Positions 1 to 5,202 of a stretch of DNA of 6,788 bases are shown here, piece by piece; the stretch's first letter is position 1; the number at the start of each line of letters is the position of its first letter. A program made the translations under genes and the position numbers. The DNA comes from DAOUMU01 sp034409055. Its GTDB lineage: Bacteria; Chloroflexota; Anaerolineae; 4572-78; J111. The DNA lies in contig DAOUMU010000092.1 in NCBI GenBank assembly GCA_034409055.1, positions 1 to 6,788 on the forward strand. The letters run 5' to 3'. The notes under the pieces were generated by a model. It saw only the letters and a program-made list of their open reading frames with translations, was not told the origin of the DNA and made no database searches.

Positions 1-771
1 CCTTGTCAGCCAGCCCTTGCGAAAGCACTCTCGATTACACCAGTTTCGTCTCACTTCGCTTTACCAACAGGCTCTGTTCACCGGTCAGTTTCCCTCCCTG
101 CTAAGTTGGTTGGGCTTGTAGGTTTCCAACACCTTCCTACATAATCCTCCAGATGAAATTCTCTTCCGCCGTGACACGGCGCACTGCTCGGCTACGACTG
201 CCACTTGCCCATCTCGATGTCCTATGCTTTCGCTCGTTCACCGATACCTGAGTCGCAACCCCTTATCTTTGTGTCCCCGCTTGCGAGCAGGCTCGTCAAG
301 GGTAGGTTGCCTCTCCCCAACGCCAGGACTGTTTGGTCAGCCGGGTCCTCCTCATCTTCCGGCTTCTCTCTCAGGAAACAGATGGCTCTCCCAAGTCCCC
401 AGACTACCCCCTTGAATGCATGCCCCGCTCTTAGACCCCGGTGGTGTCCTCAACACTCGCCTTAACGCCTTCAGGACTGCTGCCTTCCGCCTCGCTCACA
501 GCGTCGGCTTTCCCGTCAATAAACTGGCGGTTATCCTAACGGTCCACGACTATACAAATTTCGAGGCTCAATACCCAAAGGGCACGCTGTCACGCGGCTG
601 CATCCTTGCTCCCCCCGGCTTCGGACTCCCGTTACCGGGCTGATCCGCAGGGTTCGCTACCGATCTGTTGGCTAGACTTTGAGCGGGTGGGACTTTCACC
701 CACTGGCTAGCGATAATGTATTTCATAAGCCCTTGGCTTAATCCCAATATTCTGGGTTTAGCTTGGCGCAA
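1..771 (-). ncRNA. Group II intron RNA, 5' portion (domain I onward), truncated by window edge
   Basis: Read on the minus strand, this gene-free stretch has the hallmarks of a bacterial group II intron. It starts with TTGCGCC at 771-765 (consensus GTGYG). A GTGGG/CCCAC hairpin whose loop is TGAAAGT follows at 703-687, then the 'TAGCC...GGTAGCGAA' segment (around 676-652). The 'GTAGTCTGGGGACTTGGGAG' block (around 407-388), which I recall from domain I of other bacterial group II introns, is also present. An IBS1/EBS1 guide pairing to the 5' exon is visible. Domain V (the GAGC...GAAA...GTTC type hairpin) and the reverse transcriptase/maturase gene are absent and are expected left of position 1. 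Short open frames on the plus strand here are antisense to structured RNA and are not genes. Family membership rests on remembered sequence motifs; whether the intron still splices is unknown. Confidence 0.85.
382..389 (-). other. EBS1 guide sequence of the group II intron
   Basis: The intron RNA reads AGAGCCAT here, inside the conserved domain I segment 'ACTTGGGAGAGCCATCTG'. It is perfectly complementary to the last bases of the 5' exon at 778-771 (ATGGCTCT). An 8-base match in the part of domain I expected to carry EBS1, abutting the splice junction, is the pairing group II introns use to choose their target and 5' splice site. A weaker EBS2 candidate, TTTGT at 558-554, could pair with ACAAA at 782-778 of the exon. 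Confidence 0.7.
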
Positions 772-778
772 GAGCCAT
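771..778 (-). other. IBS1 and 5' splice junction of the group II intron
   Basis: The 5' exon ends ATGGCTC(T), complementary to EBS1, directly before TTGCGCC. If the consensus frame is kept, the first intron base is 771 and is T where G is expected. The exon piece lies only a few bases after the TAA stop (784-782) of the STAND gene, so the intron sits in its 3' flank and does not break the reading frame. Confidence 0.65.
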
Positions 779-781
779 TTG

Positions 782-3700
782 TTAGCCTGCTGGCTTTTTT
801 GGAAAAGGATCTACGTCCAGTGCATCAGTTAAGACTTTACCACTACCCGAAAAAGCGTTGGCGCGTGGGTCGTGGCTGGCCTGTAAAACCCGGTAACAGG
901 TCTGATAAATTTGGCCAGGATTGTCTGTTCCGGCCAGGCCGTGCCCGTTGCCGTTTGGGGGCGTGTTGGTATCCAAGTATGCCAAGATTTCTCCCACCAA
1001 CACCATCGCTTGAGACAAGTCCCCCCTTGCCAAGCAGACCTCAGCCAGACCGGCCAGGGGTTCGGTGGCTAGATGCGCTTGGCCCATATCCTGGCGCAGA
1101 GCCAAAGCCCGCTGATAGGCGGCGGCAGCCTCGTCCAGGCAGCCCAGACCCATCAGTATTTGACCAAAGCGGGTCAGGTTATCGGCCAGTGTAGGGCGAG
1201 CGCTGATTTTCTGAGCTATTTCCACGCCCTGCCCCCCATATGAACGGGCTTTTTGATGATTCCCCAGATGAAAGTAGATCAGTCCCAGGTTAACCAGACG
1301 CTTGCTTTCGCCACGCTGATCATTTCCTGCCAGGGGCGGCGGCGGCCTGTCAAAATAGAATTTGGCGGCCGTGTAATTTCCCTGCCTCCGGTAGAACTTG
1401 CCCAGGGTATTATTGCAGTGTTTCACCCCCGCCCAATAGCAACTTTGCCGAAAGATGTTGAGCGCCTGCTCGAAGTGCGTTTTAGCGGTGGCAGGGTCTC
1501 CCAACTCCCCGTGAGTCAACCCCAGGTTGTGAACGGCCAGGCCGTGCCCCATCCGATCACCGATTTCACTAAAGAGGGTGATCGCCTGCTCAAAGGAGGC
1601 CCGGCTGCGGTTGTAATCCCCCACCTGCCGGAAGTATCGCCCCAAATTGTAAATCGCCCAACCCTTGCCGCGCCGGTCTTCAGTCTCTTGGTAGATGGAC
1701 AGAGCCTGTTCGATGTGACTACCGGCTCGGTCAAATTGACCCAGCGGCAGGTACGTCATGCAAAGGTTGAGATGCGCCCAGGCTTCACCCCGCCGGTTGC
1801 CGCCGGCGCGACAGAATTGCAACGCCTCTTTGAGGTAGCGCTCGGCCTGGCTGTAGTCGCACAACTCCTCGTAAGCGAACCCCAGGGCATTAAGAGTATA
1901 CCCCACGAATGACTCGGGACCAAGTTTTCGGAACAATTGCAAGGCGCGTTCCAGAAACACCAGGGCCTGGCTAGACTCGCCCTGGTACGATTGGGAGAGA
2001 CCTAACGTATAAAGCGCATACGCCTCGGTTTGTTGGTCGCCAACCTTTTGGGCCAAGTCAATACTCTGCTCCAAATATGGACGCGCCTCGTAAAATTTTC
2101 CCTGCCTGTGCTTGAAATCGCCAATTCGGGACAGCGCCCAGGCCTGCCCCTCTTGATGACCGCTGCTCATCACGTCGTAGGCTTTGCGGGCGCATTGTAT
2201 GCCCAGTTCATACAGGCCGCGCAGATCAACAATAGACTCGCAGAGAAGAGCCTTTAGCATCCGCAGCACCGGGTCTGTCAGTCGGGCCCGACAGGCTTCC
2301 CCAAACGCGGCGATGATATTATTCAGTTCTAAATCAAGCATCTCAAGATGGCCGAGGTTTGTTTCCGCGTAGTGAGCAAAGTAGGCGGCCATACGCTCGA
2401 TGGCTTCCAACGAAGGTCCCTTCGCCTGGGCGTAATCGGCAATGATCTGATGCAGGGTGTAACGATTGGGCGCGATACTTTCCACCAGCCCGTGATCAAC
2501 CAGCGTGTCGAAAATTGGGGCCGGCACCGCTGTTACGGCCAGAGCCGCCTCTTCAGAAAATGTGTTGGGTTTGGAGGGAAAGAGCGATAGATCAAGCCAG
2601 GCCTGGCGGGCCCTCGGATTGAGCGCCGTTTTGTTCAGACCAATGGTTGCTTCGAGCGAGAGCGGCAGGATAGATCGGCTCACCAGGGGCGATTGGGGCT
2701 GGCTCATCTGCAAGCAGGCCTCGGTTGTCTTTAACCCGGCCAGCGCTTCGCGCAGCCGCCGCGATTGGTTGCCGTGGCTCTGTTTGCGCAGATAACCGCC
2801 CATCAACACCAGTGCCAGTGGCAAGCCACCCACCCGCTGCACCAAAGCCTGCGCTTCGTCCGGTTCGTCCGCCACGGCTTGCGGCGATAACTGTGCCAGC
2901 AGTTCCAACCCCTGCTGTAGATCAAGTTCCCACACTTTGGTCATGTTGTCGCCAGCAATGTCCAAGGCCACGTTAATCAACCTGGAAGTAGCCAGATGAG
3001 CGCAATTTGGCCCACCGAGTTTTAGCGCCAGGGCCGACTCAGCCTGCCAGGCATCGTCGATAATCAGCAGCATCCGGCGTAAGCCAATGGCTGCATGCAC
3101 CAACGCAGCCCGTTCGGCAACGGTCGGTCGGGCGGCGATGGCTTCGGCTGAAACGCCCATAGCCGCCGCCCACGTACCTAGCAGGGCCGGGAGGTCTGGC
3201 CGGCGGCCAAGACCGGCCCAGAGCACTCCGTCGGCAAAGTGACTCAGAATCTCGGGGGCATGCGCCAATTCAATGGCAAGGGAAGTTTTACCAACACCGG
3301 GCAGACCAGTCAGGGCCACTAAAGCCCTGTTGTCGCCATTGAGCAAACGCCGTTTGAGTTCAAGTAACAGGTCATCCCGGCCAATAAGGTTGTGCGCCGG
3401 ACGCGGCGGAGCCAGAAATGGAACCTGAGTGACGGCGTCGATCTTTCCCAGTTGATCTGAGGCGGCAGCGCCCCCATATGCCTCTTCTTGTTCTTGCAGG
3501 ATATCGGCCAGCATTTCCAGGGCGCGTTTTTGTTCGCTGTAGTAGGTTCCTTTTGATACGTGCAGTTGTTCCATAACCCACTCCGGGCTGCGGCCATGCA
3601 AATACTGTTCCGCCACAATGAAATACCGCCGCCAACTTTTTTGCTGCAGGTCAGGGGAACCATTTTCCGGTTTCAGAGCGTCAAGCGCCGCCTGCAGAAT

Positions 3701-3877
3701 TTCACGTAGGGCTAGACCGCGTCCGGCCGATGTATTGGTGTAACCGGCCGCCCGATGGCGAGCTTTAACGATAGCCAAGTCAGCCAGGGGATGCTCCCCC
3801 AACGCTTTGAGCGAGTCCCAATCTTTTAAGACACGGCGAATCGCCACTTCATCCAGGGTAAAGTTGAGTTTATCCAA
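782..3877 (-). CDS. STAND NTPase: HTH, NB-ARC and TPR repeats (signal-responsive regulator or sensor)
   Basis: Predicted cytoplasmic ATPase switch protein of 1031 residues, complete. Residues about 88-122 form a helix-turn-helix-like unit (SPEWVMEQLHVSKGTYYSEQ). NB-ARC follows: P-loop GLPGVGKTS at 191-199, Walker B LLIIDD at 270-275, TSR (sensor 1) at 297-299, GGLPLAL at 350-356. A winged-helix part has LHQ at 475-477, where plant and animal relatives have MHD. Residues about 575-970 are roughly ten TPR repeats (for example WAHLNLCMTYLPLGQFDRA), the usual ligand- or protein-sensing arm. No signal peptide or membrane segment is seen. The start is TTG at 3877 with AAGGAG eight bases upstream; no ATG lies near. 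In known STAND proteins binding to the TPR arm releases NB-ARC and allows oligomerisation. The N-terminal HTH suggests DNA binding (AfsR/MalT-like logic), but a defence sensor is possible. The partner and ligand are not visible. Confidence 0.9.
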   Translation of the reverse strand: MDKLNFTLDEVAIRRVLKDWDSLKALGEHPLADLAIVKARHRAAGYTNTSAGRGLALREILQAALDALKPENGSPDLQQKSWRRYFIVAEQYLHGRSPEWVMEQLHVSKGTYYSEQKRALEMLADILQEQEEAYGGAAASDQLGKIDAVTQVPFLAPPRPAHNLIGRDDLLLELKRRLLNGDNRALVALTGLPGVGKTSLAIELAHAPEILSHFADGVLWAGLGRRPDLPALLGTWAAAMGVSAEAIAARPTVAERAALVHAAIGLRRMLLIIDDAWQAESALALKLGGPNCAHLATSRLINVALDIAGDNMTKVWELDLQQGLELLAQLSPQAVADEPDEAQALVQRVGGLPLALVLMGGYLRKQSHGNQSRRLREALAGLKTTEACLQMSQPQSPLVSRSILPLSLEATIGLNKTALNPRARQAWLDLSLFPSKPNTFSEEAALAVTAVPAPIFDTLVDHGLVESIAPNRYTLHQIIADYAQAKGPSLEAIERMAAYFAHYAETNLGHLEMLDLELNNIIAAFGEACRARLTDPVLRMLKALLCESIVDLRGLYELGIQCARKAYDVMSSGHQEGQAWALSRIGDFKHRQGKFYEARPYLEQSIDLAQKVGDQQTEAYALYTLGLSQSYQGESSQALVFLERALQLFRKLGPESFVGYTLNALGFAYEELCDYSQAERYLKEALQFCRAGGNRRGEAWAHLNLCMTYLPLGQFDRAGSHIEQALSIYQETEDRRGKGWAIYNLGRYFRQVGDYNRSRASFEQAITLFSEIGDRMGHGLAVHNLGLTHGELGDPATAKTHFEQALNIFRQSCYWAGVKHCNNTLGKFYRRQGNYTAAKFYFDRPPPPLAGNDQRGESKRLVNLGLIYFHLGNHQKARSYGGQGVEIAQKISARPTLADNLTRFGQILMGLGCLDEAAAAYQRALALRQDMGQAHLATEPLAGLAEVCLARGDLSQAMVLVGEILAYLDTNTPPNGNGHGLAGTDNPGQIYQTCYRVLQASHDPRANAFSGSGKVLTDALDVDPFPKKPAG

Positions 3878-3885
3878 ATTCCCGG

Positions 3886-3891
3886 CTCCTT
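3886..3891 (-). promoter_or_regulatory. Shine-Dalgarno of the STAND gene (decides TTG start)
   Basis: Minus strand AAGGAG lies 8 bases before TTG at 3877-3875. No ATG or GTG with a ribosome binding site lies nearby, so this site supports the TTG start. Confidence 0.7.
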
Positions 3892-3947
3892 CCGCCTCTG
3901 CCGGGGGAAAAAACAGCGTTCAGATTAATGTTTGCTAGACAATCGAT

Positions 3948-3969
3948 ACTTTTTCTGAACTTTTTCTGA
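3948..3969. repeat. Perfect tandem 11-bp direct repeat, candidate operator
   Basis: ACTTTTTCTGA occurs twice head to tail (3948-3958 and 3959-3969), followed by the first three bases of a third copy. The 11-bp period is about one helical turn, so both copies face the same side of DNA, as at operators of regulators that bind direct repeats (for example SARP/AfsR-type). Which protein binds, if any, is not shown. Confidence 0.5.
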
Positions 3970-3973
3970 ACTC

Positions 3974-3987
3974 CGTCCAGTCGGACG
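3974..3987. promoter_or_regulatory. Short palindrome next to the tandem repeat
   Basis: CGTCC-AGTC-GGACG is a 5-bp perfect inverted repeat with a 4-base centre, two to five bases from the tandem repeat. It could be a dimeric operator half-site pair or a small hairpin. It is short enough to occur by chance. Confidence 0.3.
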
Positions 3988-4053
3988 AGTATATCATAGA
4001 CAATAGCTGGAGGCATCGCCCATTATAAACAAATAAGAAGAATTTAGAAAGAT

Positions 4054-4060
4054 AAGGAGG
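4054..4060 (+). promoter_or_regulatory. Shine-Dalgarno of the dehydrogenase gene (decides TTG start)
   Basis: AAGGAGG is a near-perfect ribosome binding site five bases before TTG at 4066. The encoded protein then begins just ahead of the Rossmann beta strand, as expected for the family. Confidence 0.75.
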
Positions 4061-4065
4061 CTCTT

Positions 4066-4989
4066 TTGAACATTGAAGATATCCAACGCGTGCTCATCGT
4101 CGGGGGCGGAACAATGGGACAGGAGATCGGGTTGCAGTGCGCTATGTACGGTTATAACGTGACCCTCTACGATATTGCTCCGGAAATGTTGGAAACTGCA
4201 ACCGCCCGGCACAAATTCATTTTGGCCCGTCTGGTGGCCGAAGGTCATCTGGTCCAGGAACAGGCTGACGATACCCTGACCCGGATCAGTTACACGACAA
4301 ATCCCGAGACAGCCGCCCAAGGGATAGACCTGCTCAGCGAATCGGTGCCGGAAGACCCCGAGTTGAAAGGGAAGGTGCTGGCTCAATTTAATATGCTCTG
4401 CCCGCCGCGCGCCATCTTTACCACCAATACTTCAAGTCTCATTCCCTCGATGTTTGCCGAAGCTACCGGCCGTCCAGCCCAATTTGCCGCGTTTCACTTT
4501 CACCACGAAGTGTGGGTGTCTAACGTGGTCGACATTATGCCCCACCCCGGCACAGCCGAGAAGACCGTACAGTTGCTGTATGCCTTTGCCGGGCGCATCG
4601 GGCAAATTCCTATTGTTTCCCGACGAGAAAATTTTGGTTATGTGTTTAACGCTATCTACAACGGTTTAAACCGGGAAGCGATTGCTCTGGCGGCCAATGG
4701 TATCGCCTCGGTTGAAGATATTGACCGGGCCTGGATGGGCGTGATGAAGATGCCCATCGGCCCATTTGGGATGTTAGACGGCGTTGGCCTGGACACGGTC
4801 TGGCGAATTGTCGCTTACTGGGCTGGCCAGCTTGATGACCCCCAACTGCAAACAAATGCCGGCTTTCTTAAAACCTATGTCGACCGGGGCCATTTGGGCG
4901 TTAAGAGCGGGCGGGGCTTTTATACTTATCCTGAGCCGGCGTTTCAACAGCCGGGATTCCTTGAGACCTCAGTTCGAGATAAGAGATGA
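4066..4989 (+). CDS. 3-hydroxyacyl-CoA dehydrogenase family protein, divergent active site
   Basis: NAD-dependent oxidoreductase of 307 residues, close to the family's usual 280-310; members oxidise (S)-3-hydroxyacyl-CoA to 3-ketoacyl-CoA in beta-oxidation or butyrate metabolism. The Rossmann motif GGGTMG is at 13-18, followed by the acidic residue of VTLYD (D36). NTSS at 121-124 supplies the substrate-binding serine. The catalytic histidine is H144 in HFHHEVW, where the family has HFFNPVP. The acidic partner of that histidine, Glu in human HADH (VEVI), is Asp156 here (VVDI). N195 matches the conserved Asn of the VNR motif. GPFGMLDGVGLD (232-243) and the C-terminal KSGRGFY (280-286) complete the fold. 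The gene starts at TTG with a strong Shine-Dalgarno and is divergent from the STAND gene. The altered HFFNP and Glu-to-Asp changes suggest an unusual substrate or a sister function such as other 3-hydroxyacid dehydrogenases. The exact substrate cannot be read. Confidence 0.88.
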   Translation: MNIEDIQRVLIVGGGTMGQEIGLQCAMYGYNVTLYDIAPEMLETATARHKFILARLVAEGHLVQEQADDTLTRISYTTNPETAAQGIDLLSESVPEDPELKGKVLAQFNMLCPPRAIFTTNTSSLIPSMFAEATGRPAQFAAFHFHHEVWVSNVVDIMPHPGTAEKTVQLLYAFAGRIGQIPIVSRRENFGYVFNAIYNGLNREAIALAANGIASVEDIDRAWMGVMKMPIGPFGMLDGVGLDTVWRIVAYWAGQLDDPQLQTNAGFLKTYVDRGHLGVKSGRGFYTYPEPAFQQPGFLETSVRDKR

Positions 4990-4999
4990 TTCGCTTCTA

Positions 5000-5089
5000 T
5001 GTCACTCTGAGCGCAGCGAAGAGTCCCCAAAACCTTACTTTTTCAACCCAGATTCGGGGGATTCTTCGGCCTATGACCTCAGAATGACA
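5000..5089. repeat. Imperfect inverted repeat (REP/MITE-like), possible terminator of the dehydrogenase gene
   Basis: The left arm (5000-5028) reads TGTCACTCTGAG...CGAAGAGTCCCC. The right arm (5056-5089, reverse complement) reads TGTCATTCTGAG...CGAAGAATCCCC. Each arm has two 12-base blocks matching 11 of 12, with 5 versus 9 unpaired bases between blocks and a 27-base centre. I recall 'CATTCTGAGCG...CGAAGAATC' as a dispersed intergenic repeat in many bacterial genomes. It begins 11 bases after the dehydrogenase stop and is followed by a T run at 5094-5098, so the transcript could fold and end here. Whether it is mobile is not shown. Confidence 0.7.
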
Positions 5090-5126
5090 TGCGTTTTTGT
5101 TATCCCGGACTCAGGCTTGTATCTGT

Positions 5127-5152
5127 GGAGGAGAATCCAAATGAAAACATCA
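5127..5152 (+). pseudogene. 5' end of a gene interrupted by the insertion sequence
   Basis: GGAGGAG at 5127-5133 lies 7-8 bases before ATG at 5141. The frame reads Met-Lys-Thr-Ser up to 5152 and then enters the insertion sequence, where it stops after four more codons (Gly-Val-Val-Pro, TGA at 5165-5167). Such a good initiation site leading nowhere is best explained by a gene split just after its start. The rest should lie right of position 6788. The product cannot be identified from four residues. It lies downstream of, and in the same direction as, the dehydrogenase gene. Confidence 0.6.
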
Positions 5153-5194
5153 GGGGTGGTTCCCTGAGTTGTGATATACACAAGATATTTGTGG
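5153..5194 (+). repeat. Left terminal inverted repeat of the insertion sequence
   Basis: The outer 25 bases match the right end at 20 of 25 positions, and the inner 12 bases (AGATATTTGTGG) match perfectly. The two blocks are separated by 5 bases here and 7 at the right end. A two-block end usually means one block for cleavage and one for transposase binding. Confidence 0.85.
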
Positions 5195-5202
5195 ATTGAA
5201 CT

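Larger units (their letters stand above)
3878..4065. promoter_or_regulatory. Divergent intergenic control region
   Basis: This 188-base, AT-rich spacer separates the divergent STAND and dehydrogenase genes, so promoters for both should lie here. It contains a tandem 11-bp repeat and a short palindrome in its middle. On the plus strand TATAAA at 4024-4029 is a plausible -10 box for the dehydrogenase, but no -35 at normal spacing goes with it. No convincing sigma-70 pair was found for the minus strand. A shared regulator, possibly the STAND protein itself, is inference. Confidence 0.55.

Noticed and set aside
1..60. Group II intron domain V or the maturase start near the left edge
   Set aside because: No GAGC...GAAA...GTTC type hairpin and no open frame resembling a reverse transcriptase start was found on the minus strand before the window ends.
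205..771. Short open frames across the left region on both strands (for example 205-465, 416-643, 568-771)
   Set aside because: They overlap the structured group II intron RNA, lack ribosome binding sites and have low-complexity, Pro/Ser/Arg-rich products typical of chance frames antisense to intron RNA.
1253..1912. A 219-residue open frame on the plus strand
   Set aside because: It lies wholly antisense to the TPR repeats of the STAND gene, and its repetitive look mirrors the repeats on the other strand. No ribosome binding site or recognised domain.
3948..3969. CRISPR-like array
   Set aside because: Only two directly adjacent 11-bp copies with no spacers; a tandem repeat, not a CRISPR array.
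5097..5122. Possible promoter TTGTTA...TTGTAT ahead of the interrupted gene
   Set aside because: The spacing is only 14 bases and the -10 match is poor, so it is not supported.
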